Shown here piece by piece: positions 24,299 through 33,691 of a DNA stretch of 37,182 nt. The position numbers and the translations under genes were made by a program. The notes under the pieces were generated by a model. It made no database searches. It saw only the letters and a list, made by a program, of their open reading frames with translations, and was not told the origin of the DNA. Numbering within the stretch: the first letter of the stretch is position 1; each line of letters opens with the position of its first letter. Source of the stretch: Hespellia sp. (GTDB lineage Bacteria; Bacillota; Clostridia; Lachnospirales; Lachnospiraceae); contig JAAVXR010000070.1 in assembly GCA_022790755.1 (NCBI GenBank), positions 1-37,182 of the forward strand, in the 5' to 3' direction.

Positions 24299-24341
24299 TT
24301 AGAATTATTCTAATTATAATATATTCTCCTGCTTTTGTCGA
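24299..24341 (-). promoter_or_regulatory. Promoter and PerR/Fur-type operator of the stress operon
   Basis: On the minus strand TCGACA (24336-24341), 17-bp spacer, TATAAT (24313-24318). A perfect 7-1-7 palindrome TTAGAAT-n-ATTCTAA (24299-24313) directly abuts the -10, close to the PerR box consensus (TTATAAT-n-ATTATAA). This predicts autorepression and forces the start of the regulator to be downstream. Confidence 0.8.
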
Positions 24342-24354
24342 GAACATATATAAA

Positions 24355-24384
24355 TTTTTAAAAATTATGATTACCAACAATCAT
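24355..24384 (-). terminator. Weak intrinsic terminator of the sirtuin transcript
   Basis: ATGATT (24367-24372) and AATCAT (24379-24384) form a 6-bp stem, followed on the minus strand by AATTTTT. AT-rich and weak; adjacent to the sirtuin stop. Confidence 0.4.
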
Positions 24385-24387
24385 CTC

Positions 24388-25164
24388 TCAGGAATGAATT
24401 CTTCCTAAAATTTCTCCGATCGGTGCATTGATGCTCAATTCCGCACGCACAATTTTCGCTGTATCGGACTTATTAATCACCACCAGATGCTTCCCCTGGA
24501 AATAGTCGATAAACCCAGCCGCCGGATACACTACCAAAGAAGTTCCCCCAATGATCAGCGTGTCCGCGCTGCTGATAGCCCGCACTGCCCCCTGAATAAC
24601 CGCAGAATCCAACCCTTCTTCATACAATACGACATCTGGCTTCAACGTGCCACCGCACTCGCATTTCGGAATCTCCTCAGAATTCTTGACATATTTTGCA
24701 TCATAGAATTTGTGACAATTCATACAATAATTGCGATGGATACTTCCATGCAGCTCATACACCGTTTTACTGCCCGCCGCCTGATGCAATCCATCAATAT
24801 TCTGCGTCACAATCGCAAGAAGTTTTCCCGCACGCTCCAATTCCGCTAATTTCAGATGTGCCGGATTCGGTTTGGCATCCAAAAGCATCATCTTCTCTTT
24901 GTAAAACTCATAAAATGCATCTGGATACTGCATAAAAAAGCTGTGACTCACCACCTGTTCCGGAGAATACTTATATTTTTGATGGTACAGTCCATCCGCA
25001 CTTCGAAAATCCGGAATATTACTTTCCGTCGACACTCCAGCCCCTCCGAAAAATACGATATTTTGGCTGTCGTCTATGATTTCCTGCAATTTTTGCACTT
25101 CTTGATCATACCCAAAAGGCACACCGTCATACATACGCTCCGCGCGGGTAATTAAGGTATACAT
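24388..25164 (-). CDS. cobB: NAD-dependent protein deacylase, sirtuin
   Basis: A 258-aa Sir2-family enzyme that removes acyl groups from lysines using NAD. GAGVSTESNIPDFR (41-54) and QNIDGLHQ (121-128) bind NAD, catalytic His139 is in ELHGS, and a structural zinc site is formed by Cys147, Cys150, Cys168 and Cys170. GTSLVVYPAAG near 209 is the NAD C-site. Acts on cytosolic proteins, acetyl-CoA synthetase being the classic target. GGAGG at 8 nt. It follows the oxidoreductase-HD fusion by 52 nt and is probably cotranscribed. Gene symbol given by family; the exact acyl preference is not readable. Confidence 0.93.
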   Translation of the reverse strand: MYTLITRAERMYDGVPFGYDQEVQKLQEIIDDSQNIVFFGGAGVSTESNIPDFRSADGLYHQKYKYSPEQVVSHSFFMQYPDAFYEFYKEKMMLLDAKPNPAHLKLAELERAGKLLAIVTQNIDGLHQAAGSKTVYELHGSIHRNYCMNCHKFYDAKYVKNSEEIPKCECGGTLKPDVVLYEEGLDSAVIQGAVRAISSADTLIIGGTSLVVYPAAGFIDYFQGKHLVVINKSDTAKIVRAELSINAPIGEILGRIHS

Positions 25165-25216
25165 CTCATCTTCCTCCCATCCTCATCGGTTATGGATTCA
25201 CACCATCTTTGACCGT

Positions 25217-26806
25217 CTACTCTATGATATTTCCCTTTTCGATCTGTTTTTGAACCACTTGCTTCATATATTCCCATACCGCCGTAGAACTCTGCTCAAC
25301 CTTCCGGTTTCGTTGGTAGATCTGCTCTTTATGCACCTGATGTTCCTTCCAACTAATCCCTCCCGACACATCATTCAACAAAAGCGGCTGGAAATTATCT
25401 AACAAATGTGCATATTTTGCCTCTGCCGTCTCATAAGCTTCAAATTCATTCCACAGTCCGAAGAAAAAGGACTTCTGATCCTGCGGCAAAATCCCGAAAA
25501 TACGCTCCGCCGCCTTCATCTCTCGTTCCTGCTTATCTTTCGCACCTTCCAGATCATAGGCATAAGTATCTCCCGCATCAATCTCCACCAGATCATGAAT
25601 CAACACCATCTGCATCACCCGCGACACGTCGATCTCCTCTTTTACGTGCTCTTTGAGCAATGACGCCATCAGCGCGATATGCCACGAATGTTCCGCATCG
25701 TTTTCCTTGCGTTCCCCATCCGCCAAATAAGTCTGGCGAACGATATTTTTTACTTTATCAATCTCTACAATAAACGCAAGTTGTTTCTCAAGACGGTTAA
25801 AATCCGACTGGTTCTCGTCTGCTCCTGCCACTTGGTCTGACGGAAATACAATCCCACTCTGCTGCCTTGCAAGATCCATCCATTTCATAGCCGCTCGCGA
25901 GATCTTCTGGTAATGCTCGATATTCTCTTTTCCTTGTATTGCGCGAAGAAACTTTTCCAGCTCATAAACCATATCATTTTCGTAGATCTCCAGTTCGAGT
26001 ACTTCTTGTTTTCCGTTTCGAAGAAGGATCGTAATTCGGTTTGGCTCGGGCGCAGAATCAATCAACATGACGCCTTCTTCCCCCTGAATCTCACTCGGAA
26101 TCTTACTGTCCGTTATTTTCGAATAGTTCAAAACAGCCGTCATCTCCGGATATCTGGCCAGAATCATTCCAGAACCGTCTATTCCATTCCAAAGTTTCAC
26201 AGAAGAAGCGGATATTTCCTCCGGTTCCCCCAGAATTCCGATCATCATATGTACGCAATAGACGCCGATATCCATAAGCGCCCCTGCGGAACATTTCGGA
26301 TCAAAAATATTTTTTGGAATTCCAGCCCGAAATTCCTCATATCTGCTGGAAAATTGCCCGTACCCAATCGAAGCACCTCTGACAGCGCCAAGCTTATGCA
26401 AGTTTTCTCGAATCAACTGATATGCCGGATAAAATAATGGTCGCATCGCCTCCATCAGCAATACCTGATGTTCCTGCGCGACCTGAAACATCGTCTCCAC
26501 TTCCCGACTGTTCGACGCCATCGCCTTCTCACACAGTACATGCTTACCTGCTTTCATCATACAAATCGCCTGCTCATAATGCGAGGCATTTGGACTTCCA
26601 ATATACACCGCATCCACCGCTGAATCCGCCGCCAGCGCTTCCAAGCTGTCATAGCATTTCTCGGCTCCGTGCGCCGAAGCAAATGCTTTTGCCCGCTCTA
26701 AATCTCTGGAATATACCGCCTCCAGGTGAAAATCAGAACAAAACGCTGCCGCTGCCAGAAATTTCTCTGTGATACGACTGGTGCCAATCGTCGCAAATCT
26801 AATCAT
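25217..26806 (-). CDS. Gfo/Idh/MocA oxidoreductase fused to an HD-domain phosphohydrolase
   Basis: A 529-aa two-part protein. Residues 1-325 are a Gfo/Idh/MocA-type NAD(P)-dependent dehydrogenase: Rossmann IGTSRI (7-12), GSPNASHYEQA, and the catalytic Lys94 in CEKAM. Residues about 340-525 form an HD_3/YfbR-like hydrolase: His373 in NDAEHSWHIAL, His404-Asp405 in VLIHDLVEID, Asp470 in HLLDNF, which make a full metal site. The two halves share a linker (ADENQSDFN) with no stop. The first half would act on a sugar or polyol, the second on a nucleotide or similar phosphate ester. Promoter at 26873-26900; sirtuin gene follows 52 nt on. Confidence 0.9.
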   Translation of the reverse strand: MIRFATIGTSRITEKFLAAAAFCSDFHLEAVYSRDLERAKAFASAHGAEKCYDSLEALAADSAVDAVYIGSPNASHYEQAICMMKAGKHVLCEKAMASNSREVETMFQVAQEHQVLLMEAMRPLFYPAYQLIRENLHKLGAVRGASIGYGQFSSRYEEFRAGIPKNIFDPKCSAGALMDIGVYCVHMMIGILGEPEEISASSVKLWNGIDGSGMILARYPEMTAVLNYSKITDSKIPSEIQGEEGVMLIDSAPEPNRITILLRNGKQEVLELEIYENDMVYELEKFLRAIQGKENIEHYQKISRAAMKWMDLARQQSGIVFPSDQVAGADENQSDFNRLEKQLAFIVEIDKVKNIVRQTYLADGERKENDAEHSWHIALMASLLKEHVKEEIDVSRVMQMVLIHDLVEIDAGDTYAYDLEGAKDKQEREMKAAERIFGILPQDQKSFFFGLWNEFEAYETAEAKYAHLLDNFQPLLLNDVSGGISWKEHQVHKEQIYQRNRKVEQSSTAVWEYMKQVVQKQIEKGNIIE

Positions 26807-26872
26807 TCTATATCTCCCGCCTTTCTAAGAATCCTTCCTTTCCTTCTGCTCCTTTCATTCGAACAAACGTTA

Positions 26873-26900
26873 ATTGTATTGCACGTTATTTATGGTACAA
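26873..26900 (-). promoter_or_regulatory. Candidate promoter of the oxidoreductase-HD gene
   Basis: Minus strand TTGTAC (26895-26900), 16-bp spacer, TACAAT (26873-26878). It lies in the 115-nt gap after fabT, so the downstream pair (fusion and sirtuin) may be separate from the fatty-acid operon. I saw no clear terminator in the gap. Confidence 0.45.
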
Positions 26901-26921
26901 CATCTTCTAACGCGTATAAAC

Positions 26922-27362
26922 TCAGGCATCATACTCCCGGAAAAAATTTGTCAGACTGTCCAACATCCTCAACAATACTGGAAGCTCTTCTTCGGAAAGG
27001 CTTTTCAACACCGCATTCGTCATCTTGGCATGAAAATCGGCATGATGCTGATAGGCGCGAACTCCTTTTTCGGTCAGACGAATATACACGACCCTGCGAT
27101 CCTCCTCACTGCGCTCTCTGAGTGCATACCGTTTATTTACCAATGCATTGACAGAAGTCGTCAACGTCCCCGCAGTCACGCGAACCTTCTTCGCAACGGC
27201 CGACATCGTGCTGTCGTCTCCCAGGCCGATCGCCTCGATAATATGCATATCATTGTTGGTAATATCCCGAAATTCGTCTGTAATGATTGCCTTTTCTTCC
27301 TGTTCCCAGATTTCATTGAAAAGATGCACCAAAACATCGTTGATTATTTGATAGGCGTCCAC
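26922..27362 (-). CDS. fabT: MarR-family fatty-acid regulator, FabT-like
   Basis: A 146-aa winged-helix repressor. VDAYQIINDVLVHLFNEIW, FRDITNNDMHIIEAIG and MSAVAKKVRVTAGTLTTSVNALVNKRY followed by DRRVVYIRLTEKG follow the FabT subfamily, which senses acyl-ACP and represses fab genes. A longer frame to 27449 is open, but AAAGGAG lies 8 nt before GTG 27362 (5 nt before TTG 27365), and the family starts there. It is the last gene of the fab operon, 92 nt after accDA, whereas in streptococci it lies at the 5' end. Two FabT-like palindromes lie on the fabH promoter, so it likely controls its own operon. Confidence 0.88.
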   Translation of the reverse strand: MDAYQIINDVLVHLFNEIWEQEEKAIITDEFRDITNNDMHIIEAIGLGDDSTMSAVAKKVRVTAGTLTTSVNALVNKRYALRERSEEDRRVVYIRLTEKGVRAYQHHADFHAKMTNAVLKSLSEEELPVLLRMLDSLTNFFREYDA

Positions 27363-27454
27363 CAAGTCCGCTCCTTTCCGTAATCTTTCCCCAATTGCCT
27401 GATCTTTTCCCAAGCATAACATGTTTCCCAGCGGGATGCAAGGCGACACCGCGC

Positions 27455-29152
27455 TTACATTCGGCGAAAACGCAGATACCGTTTCTCTACCAGTTCTTCC
27501 GGTGTCATTGCCAAGTACGTACTCAAAAATTCACACATCTCTCGATCCAATCGGTCCATAGCCGGTTCTGGGATCACTCGCTCCACAACGCCGATCTGTT
27601 TTAAATCCTCTGCGGTCAGTTTCATCACTTCCGCCGCCTCCGGCGCACGCTTGCTGTCTTTCCAGAGAATACTTGCAAACCCTTCTGGTGACAGAATCGA
27701 GTAGACCGCATTTTCCAGCATCCATACCTCATCGGCCACAGCCATTGCCAACGCGCCTCCGCTTCCTCCCTCTCCGATCATAATGGAAAGAATCGGAGTT
27801 TTCAAACTGGACATTTCGAACAGATTTCGCGCGATCGCCTCCCCCTGACCGCGTTCTTCTGCCTCCAAACCACAAAACGCCCCGGGTGTATCGACGAAAC
27901 AGATCACGGGGCGATGAAATTTCTCCGCCTGTTTCATCAAACGCAACGCTTTCCGATATCCTTCTGGAGAGGGCATTCCAAAATTGTGCCTCACACACTC
28001 CTTTGTCTCTCTCCCTTTTTCCTGTGCAATCACCGTGACCGGAATCCCATGAAAGTCTGCGATTCCTCCGATCACAGCCGGATCATCCTTATAATACCGA
28101 TCTCCGTGAAATTCTGTGAAATCAGAAAATAACGCTTCTATATAATTCTTTCCTGACGGACGACTTTTACTGCGCGAGAGCAATACCCGCTCCCATGCGC
28201 TTCTGGTTTCTGCGTCACGCCAATGTCTTTTGGCCACTTTGAGACTTGCAACATTTTCTGTATCATTTATATGGCCTGCGGTTCGAATCTGATCTGCCCG
28301 AATATCTTGATGCATTTTCAAAAGCTGCCGCAAGGTCTCCGCCAATTCTTCCCGTTCCACAATCCGGTCAATAAAACCATGTTCTAACAGAAATTCCGAA
28401 CGCTGAAACCCCTTTGGGAGCCTTGTACCGATGGTCTGTTCTATCACCCGTGGTCCGGCAAATCCAATCAACGCGCCAGGCTCCGCCAGAATCACATCTC
28501 CCAGCATGGCAAAGCTAGCGGTTACTCCACCGGTCGTCGGATCTGTCAGCACGGAAATATAGAATTGTCCGGCGTCACTGTGACGTTTCAATGCCGCAGA
28601 AGTCTTAGCCATCTGCATCAACGAGACGATCCCCTCCTGCATACGGGCGCCGCCGGAACATGCAAACAGTATCACCGGAAGGCGAAGCTTGGTAGCCCGC
28701 TCCACCGCCCGGGCAATCTTCTCTCCCACGACCTGTCCCATGCTCGCCATCAGAAATCTTCCGTCGCACACGCCGATCACAGCCGGATACCCGCCAATTG
28801 TGATTCTCCCGGTGACAATCGCCTCCTGCAAATCCGTTTTTTCTTGAAGTTGCAGAAGTTTTTTCTCATACCCAGGGAAATTCAGAGGATTCACCATCTC
28901 CATCCCTTGATCCCATTCTTCAAAGGAATCGGCATCTGCGATCATTTCAATCCTTCTATATGCATGAATCCGAAAATATCCATGACATTTCGGACAAATA
29001 TAGTACCCGTTTTTCACATCCTCTGTAAGAATCGCTTTGCCGCATTTGTTACATTTTCGAAGAAGACCTTCCGGAACTTCCGGACGTTCTACATTCTGAA
29101 GATCCTCTCCCTTCTCACGTTTCGTCTTTTTAAACATATTGTGCAACTTCAT
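27455..29152 (-). CDS. accDA: Acetyl-CoA carboxylase carboxyltransferase, fused beta-alpha (AccD-AccA)
   Basis: A 565-aa single chain carrying both carboxyltransferase subunits, which move the carboxyl from biotin to acetyl-CoA to give malonyl-CoA. The beta part (about 1-285) starts with the zinc ribbon (Cys34, Cys37, Cys53, Cys56), then GARMQEG and [14 protein letters not shown]. The alpha part (about 290-565) has [44 protein letters not shown] and [12 protein letters not shown], but lacks the N-terminal roughly 40 helical residues of a stand-alone AccA. GGAGG at 6 nt. A hairpin lies between accC and this gene. Confidence 0.95.
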   Translation of the reverse strand: MKLHNMFKKTKREKGEDLQNVERPEVPEGLLRKCNKCGKAILTEDVKNGYYICPKCHGYFRIHAYRRIEMIADADSFEEWDQGMEMVNPLNFPGYEKKLLQLQEKTDLQEAIVTGRITIGGYPAVIGVCDGRFLMASMGQVVGEKIARAVERATKLRLPVILFACSGGARMQEGIVSLMQMAKTSAALKRHSDAGQFYISVLTDPTTGGVTASFAMLGDVILAEPGALIGFAGPRVIEQTIGTRLPKGFQRSEFLLEHGFIDRIVEREELAETLRQLLKMHQDIRADQIRTAGHINDTENVASLKVAKRHWRDAETRSAWERVLLSRSKSRPSGKNYIEALFSDFTEFHGDRYYKDDPAVIGGIADFHGIPVTVIAQEKGRETKECVRHNFGMPSPEGYRKALRLMKQAEKFHRPVICFVDTPGAFCGLEAEERGQGEAIARNLFEMSSLKTPILSIMIGEGGSGGALAMAVADEVWMLENAVYSILSPEGFASILWKDSKRAPEAAEVMKLTAEDLKQIGVVERVIPEPAMDRLDREMCEFLSTYLAMTPEELVEKRYLRFRRM

Positions 29153-29167
29153 AACTTGCCTCCCACG

Positions 29168-29220
29168 AAAAGGACAGGCCCTTCTGATAAGTTTATCTTA
29201 TCGGGGACTGTCCCTTTTCT
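29168..29220 (-). promoter_or_regulatory. Stem-loop spanning the accC stop codon
   Basis: An imperfect stem: AAAAGG-ACAG (29168-29177) with CTGTCCCTTTT on the other side, and inner GATAAG/CTTATC, loop around the accC stop (29193-29195). On the minus strand it ends in CTTTTCG, a short U-run, and is followed by the accDA ribosome site 10 nt on. It could limit read-through, protect mRNA or alter accDA dosage. Confidence 0.5.
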
Positions 29221-30551
29221 ATTTTTTCGATAAATTCGACATCTATATTCCCAGTTTGAAAGTCCGGATGATCCAGAATCTTATATTGATAATCCACATT
29301 GGTATCAATCCCTTCAATAATAACCTCCCCCAGCGCACACTGCATCTTGGCAATAGCCTCCGTCCTGTTCCCAGCATGTACGATCAACTTTGCCAGCATG
29401 GAATCATAATACGGCGTAACCGTACACCCACTGTAAATTGCAGAATCAATACGGACGCCTTTCCCACCTGGCAGATACAAATCTATGATCGTTCCTGGAG
29501 AAGGGCGAAAGTTTTCATCTGGATTTTCCGCATTAATACGACATTCCATGGCATGACCAATAAATTGGATTTCGCTTTGCCTGAAGGAAAGCGGACAACC
29601 GTCTGCAATACGAATCTGTTCCTTGATCAGATCAATACCCGTCACCCACTCCGTCACGGGATGTTCTACCTGAATCCTGGTATTCATTTCCATAAAATAA
29701 AACGATCCATTTCCTTCAAGCAAGAATTCAACCGTACCTGCGTTTGTGTACCCAGCCGCTTTTGCCGCTGCCACGGCCGCTTTCCCCATTTTCGCTCTTA
29801 AATCATCATTCAAGGCCGGCGACGGCGATTCCTCAATGAGCTTCTGATGATTTCGTTGTACGGAACAATCCCGTTCGCCCAAATGTACAATATTTCCAAA
29901 TTGATCCGCCAATATTTGAAATTCTATATGCCGTGGATGCTGCACAAAATGTTCAAGATACATCGTTCCATCACCAAAAGCCATTTGCGCTTCTTTCTGT
30001 GCCGTACGAAAAGCCATCTCAAATTCTTCTGGAGCCGCAGCGACGCGCATCCCCTTGCCACCGCCACCAAGGGCAGCCTTGACGATCACTGGATATCCCG
30101 TCTTTTCTGCGACTTTTGCGCCCTCCCGCACATCCGAAATCGGACAATGGCTTCCCGGAATAATCGGCACGCCTGCCTTTTGCATCGTGTTCCTTGCCTC
30201 CGATTTATTCCCCAACTTTCGAATCACCTCAGATGAGGGGCCGATAAATATGATATTACATTTCTCGCATAGCGACGCAAACCGATCGTTTTCTGAGAGA
30301 AATCCAAATCCAGGATGAATAGCGTCCGCTCCGGACACCATCGTTGCGCTGATTATTTTTTCCATATCAAGATAACTTTCCGCAGAGGGCACAGGTCCGA
30401 TACAGACGGCTTCGTCTGCAAGTTGTGTATGCAGTGCTTCTTTATCCGCCTCCGAATAAACGGCAACGGTTTCAATCCCCATTTCCCGGCATGCCCGTAT
30501 AATGCGCACTGCGATTTCTCCTCTGTTCGCAATCAAAATTTTTTGGATCAT
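29193..30551 (-). CDS. accC: Biotin carboxylase subunit of acetyl-CoA carboxylase
   Basis: ATP-dependent carboxylation of biotin on AccB. 452 aa, the usual length. N-terminal [16 protein letters not shown]-grasp loop GGGGKGMR near 163-170, HIEFQILAD, and [16 protein letters not shown] with metal-binding Glu/Asn and the catalytic Arg. The C-terminus ends 10 nt into a hairpin. GGAG at 9 nt before ATG. Preceded by a 121-nt structured gap after fabZ. Works with AccB (two genes upstream) and the AccDA fusion. Confidence 0.97.
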   Translation of the reverse strand: MIQKILIANRGEIAVRIIRACREMGIETVAVYSEADKEALHTQLADEAVCIGPVPSAESYLDMEKIISATMVSGADAIHPGFGFLSENDRFASLCEKCNIIFIGPSSEVIRKLGNKSEARNTMQKAGVPIIPGSHCPISDVREGAKVAEKTGYPVIVKAALGGGGKGMRVAAAPEEFEMAFRTAQKEAQMAFGDGTMYLEHFVQHPRHIEFQILADQFGNIVHLGERDCSVQRNHQKLIEESPSPALNDDLRAKMGKAAVAAAKAAGYTNAGTVEFLLEGNGSFYFMEMNTRIQVEHPVTEWVTGIDLIKEQIRIADGCPLSFRQSEIQFIGHAMECRINAENPDENFRPSPGTIIDLYLPGGKGVRIDSAIYSGCTVTPYYDSMLAKLIVHAGNRTEAIAKMQCALGEVIIEGIDTNVDYQYKILDHPDFQTGNIDVEFIEKIEKGQSPIR

Positions 30552-30564
30552 ATGTCTACTCTCC

Positions 30565-30666
30565 TTACTTTGAAAGTCCGCCGCCGATTAGGCGGCATGT
30601 ATTCAGGGATGCCAAATGCGCCCTCACAACTTTCATGTTTGGTGATGTACTCCTTTGCGGGCGCAT
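30565..30666 (-). other. Structured gap between fabZ and accC with a 33-codon ORF
   Basis: Two stems: GCCGCC-GATTA-GGCGGC (30580-30596) and the 8-bp ATGCGCCC/GGGCGCAT (30616-30623 and 30659-30666). One frame is open on the minus strand from ATG 30666 to TAA 30565 (33 aa); inside it an ATG follows AAAGGAG at 13 nt. The GC-rich stems and the position inside an operon suggest a repeat or regulatory RNA more than a gene. Confidence 0.3.
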
Positions 30667-30672
30667 GCAGGT

Positions 30673-31104
30673 TTACTTTCCAACGACAAACGTCAATTCT
30701 GCCGTCGCTACCACGTTTCCATCTACGCTGGCGGACGCCTGACCCACCCCGACAGAGCCTTTTTCCTTTATAATCCGTGTCTCCAGTCTGAGTTTATCCC
30801 CCGGAGATACCTTTCCTCTGAATCTACAGTTACGAATACCGCCAAAATAGGCCGTTTTTCCCTTATTTTCCGCTTTCTTGAGAATTGCAACCGCTCCAAC
30901 CTGCGCCAAAGCTTCGATCGTCAATACTCCTGGCATCACTGGTTCCTTCGGAAAATGTCCCGCAAAAAAATCTTCTCGATAAGTCACGCATTTATATCCG
31001 ATCGCAAACACTCCCGGCTCATAATCCTCGATATAATCCACCAACAAAAATGGATGCCGGTGCGGGATGATCTCCTGAATCTGATTCACATCCAGTCTAT
31101 GCAT
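30673..31104 (-). CDS. fabZ: 3-hydroxyacyl-ACP dehydratase
   Basis: Removes water from 3-hydroxyacyl-ACP in elongation. The hotdog fold motifs PHRHPFLLVD and AGHFPKEPVMPGVLTIEALAQ carry catalytic His50 and Glu64. The frame is open further upstream to 31203, but that part is accB in another frame; the ATG at 31104 has AAGGAG at 5 nt and gives the normal 143 aa. 14 nt from the accB stop. Confidence 0.96.
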   Translation of the reverse strand: MHRLDVNQIQEIIPHRHPFLLVDYIEDYEPGVFAIGYKCVTYREDFFAGHFPKEPVMPGVLTIEALAQVGAVAILKKAENKGKTAYFGGIRNCRFRGKVSPGDKLRLETRIIKEKGSVGVGQASASVDGNVVATAELTFVVGK

Positions 31105-31118
31105 AAGTTCTCCTTCCA

Positions 31119-31547
31119 CTATCCAATAATTCGGAACAACGGCTGTCCATATTCCACCGCCTCCCCATTCTTTACATATATCTCCGCAATTGTCCCAGAA
31201 CACTCGCAGGCGATATCGTTCATCAGCTTCATCGCTTCGACGATCGCCACCGTCTGTCCTTTTTGAACAATATCCCCAATCTGGACAAACGGCTCCTCAT
31301 CTTCCGCCGGCGCCGCATAAAATGTCCCCACCAGAGGAGATTTCACCAGCGTTCCTTCCCCTTCCTTCGCCTGATCTGAGCTACTTGTTTCTTCTGCCTC
31401 TTTGTTCTTTGACAAATGTTTCTCTTCTCCAGGTATCTGTTGTTCTTTCTTCAGCGATATTTTCACGCCTTCCGCATCATATTGAAACTCTGTAAGCGGT
31501 GATTCCGAAACCGCTTCGATCAGTTGCAACATTTGATCCATCTCCAT
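31119..31547 (-). CDS. accB: Biotin carboxyl carrier protein of acetyl-CoA carboxylase
   Basis: A 142-aa carrier. An N-terminal helical region (1-35), a Lys/Glu/Ser-rich flexible linker (about 36-68), and the biotinyl domain (about 70-142) with biotinylated Lys107 in EAMKLMN. GGAGG at 7 nt. Lies between fabF and fabZ, typical of the Firmicutes order. Confidence 0.97.
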   Translation of the reverse strand: MEMDQMLQLIEAVSESPLTEFQYDAEGVKISLKKEQQIPGEEKHLSKNKEAEETSSSDQAKEGEGTLVKSPLVGTFYAAPAEDEEPFVQIGDIVQKGQTVAIVEAMKLMNDIACECSGTIAEIYVKNGEAVEYGQPLFRIIG

Positions 31548-31651
31548 CTTCTTTCCTCCACATACTTCCTAATAAAGGCACAAACTACATCCTGTACAAA
31601 ACAGATAAACATTGGCGTAGCACTTTCCATTAAAAAAATCTTCATATAAAA

Positions 31652-32890
31652 TTATTCTTCATATTTACGAAGTAAGATTGCTGCATTATGTCCGCCAAAT
31701 CCGAGAGAATTACTCATCGCACAACGAATCTCTTTTTTTACGGCCGTTCCTACACAATAATTCAAATCACACTGTGCATCCGTCTCTCTGGTTCCCATCG
31801 TCTGATGCACATAATTCCCCTGGATGGATTTTACACAGACAATACACTCCACACCACCGGCCGCGCCGAGAAGATGCCCAATCATTGATTTTGTGGAATT
31901 GATCAGTAAATTGTATGCGACATCTCCGAATGCATATTTGATGGCACGCGTCTCAAACAGATCGTTATAATACGTACTGGTTCCATGAGCATTGATATAG
32001 TCGACTTCTTCCGGTGCTACCCCGGCATCTTCCATAGCCAGTTTCATCGCCATTCCCGCACCTCTCCCGTCTTTTTCCGGCAACGTGACATGATATGCGT
32101 CCGCTGTCGCACCGTATCCGGCCATCTCCGCATAAATGGCGGCGCCGCGCCTTTTAGCGTGTTCCAACTCTTCGAGCACAACAATCCCTGCTCCCTCGCC
32201 CAGCACAAATCCTTTTCTATCTTTGTCAAATGGAATGGATGCTCGCATCGCATCCTCGCAGGTCGTCAAAGCCGTCAGCCCCGTAAATCCCGACAGTCCG
32301 GTCGGACAGATGGCGCTCTCTGTGCCTCCCGCCACCATCACATCGGCATCCCCATATTGAATGGCCCGCAGCGCGTCTCCAATACAATGTGTGCCGGAAG
32401 CACAAGCCGTCACAACATTGGTGCATTTGCCTTTTAAACCAAGCTGAATCGAAATATTTCCCGCCGCCATATTCGAAATCATTTTCGGCACCATCAAAGG
32501 ATCGGTACGATTTTGCTTCTCAGCTAATATCTTCTTATAATTCGTTTCTACAGATTGCAGACTGCCGATCCCGGAGCCGACTATGACGCCCACACGATAT
32601 GGATTCTCCTCCGCCATGTTTATCTTTGCATCCGCAAAGGCCTCCTTCGCGGCGGCTACCGCATACTGCGAAAACAGTTCCATACGTTTTGCCGCTTTGA
32701 AATCCATATGTTCTTTTGCGTCAAATCCCTTGACTTCCGCCGCCAAATGTACCTTATATCCTGTAGAATCAAAGCGTGTGATCGGCCCGATTCCCACTTC
32801 TCCTGCCTGAATACCCTTCCAGAATGTTTCCACTGAGTTTCCAATCGGCGTCACAGCTCCCAGGCCGGTGACAACAACTCTTCTCTTCAT
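31652..32890 (-). CDS. fabF: Beta-ketoacyl-ACP synthase II
   Basis: Condensing enzyme for chain elongation. 412 aa. Catalytic triad Cys163 in TACASGTHC, His302 in NAHGTSTYYND and His339 in SMIGHLLGAAGG. GGAG at 8 nt before ATG. 60 nt after fabG. No fabB copy is present; FabF probably does all elongation. Confidence 0.97.
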   Translation of the reverse strand: MKRRVVVTGLGAVTPIGNSVETFWKGIQAGEVGIGPITRFDSTGYKVHLAAEVKGFDAKEHMDFKAAKRMELFSQYAVAAAKEAFADAKINMAEENPYRVGVIVGSGIGSLQSVETNYKKILAEKQNRTDPLMVPKMISNMAAGNISIQLGLKGKCTNVVTACASGTHCIGDALRAIQYGDADVMVAGGTESAICPTGLSGFTGLTALTTCEDAMRASIPFDKDRKGFVLGEGAGIVVLEELEHAKRRGAAIYAEMAGYGATADAYHVTLPEKDGRGAGMAMKLAMEDAGVAPEEVDYINAHGTSTYYNDLFETRAIKYAFGDVAYNLLINSTKSMIGHLLGAAGGVECIVCVKSIQGNYVHQTMGTRETDAQCDLNYCVGTAVKKEIRCAMSNSLGFGGHNAAILLRKYEE

Positions 32891-32950
32891 CTTCTTTACT
32901 CCTTGGATTCCTGATATTTTCCGACGATACTTAGAGACATTCCCATCTTG

Positions 32951-33691
32951 TCACATCGCCATGCCGCCATCCACATGAACCACCTGTCCGGTAATGTAAG
33001 ATGCCGCATCCGAAGCCAGGAATACCACTGTATTTGCCACATCTTCCGCTGTGCCAAGACGTCCGAGAGGAATCTGATTTTCATACTTGGCTTTCATGTC
33101 AGCGGACAACGCTTTGGTCATATCCGTTTCAATCAACCCTGGTGCTACCGCATTGCAGGTAATTCCCCGGGACGCTACCTCTCTGGCAATGGATTTTGTC
33201 AATCCGATGACTCCCGCTTTTGACGCCGCATAATTTGCCTGTCCGCTATTCCCCATAACGCCCGCGATGGATGCAATATTGATAATCCGACCACTTCTTT
33301 GTCTCACCATCTGTCGTAATGCGAAACGAGCACAGTGAAACGGCCCTTTCAGATTCGTATCAATCACCGTATCAAATTCTTCTTCCGACATGCGCATCAG
33401 TAGATTGTCTCTCGTAATCCCAGCATTGTTTACCAGAATGTCGATTCTGCCAAAGCGGTGGATCACTTCTTTTATAAAAGTCTCACAGCTCACGTAATCT
33501 GCAACGTCGCACTGCATGATTTCCGCTTGCCCTCCCATGTCTTCGATCTGTTGCTTTACCGACATCGCCCGTTCTTTCGATCCATTATAATTGACGACTG
33601 TAATTGCGCCTGCCGATGCCAACTGTAATGCCACCGCTCTCCCAATTCCCCTGGAGGCGCCTGTCACCACGGCAATTTTTCCTTTTAGCAT
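32951..33691 (-). CDS. fabG: 3-oxoacyl-ACP reductase
   Basis: NADPH reduction of 3-oxoacyl-ACP. 246 aa, short-chain dehydrogenase fold: GASRGIG (11-17), NNAG (88-91), active-site Ser141, Tyr154 and Lys158 in YAASK. The open frame starts further upstream at 33724 inside fabD. The ATG at 33691 overlaps the fabD end by 7 nt and gives the family length, so I use it. Confidence 0.96.
   Translation of the reverse strand: MLKGKIAVVTGASRGIGRAVALQLASAGAITVVNYNGSKERAMSVKQQIEDMGGQAEIMQCDVADYVSCETFIKEVIHRFGRIDILVNNAGITRDNLLMRMSEEEFDTVIDTNLKGPFHCARFALRQMVRQRSGRIINIASIAGVMGNSGQANYAASKAGVIGLTKSIAREVASRGITCNAVAPGLIETDMTKALSADMKAKYENQIPLGRLGTAEDVANTVVFLASDAASYITGQVVHVDGGMAM

Noticed and set aside
24282-24380. 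N-terminal 33-residue extension of the PerR-like regulator
   Set aside because: The stretch contains the promoter and a perfect operator, so it is not transcribed; residues are AT-rich noise.
31105-31203. Longer FabZ N-terminus
   Set aside because: It lies inside accB in another frame; the ATG at 31104 has the ribosome site and gives the family length.
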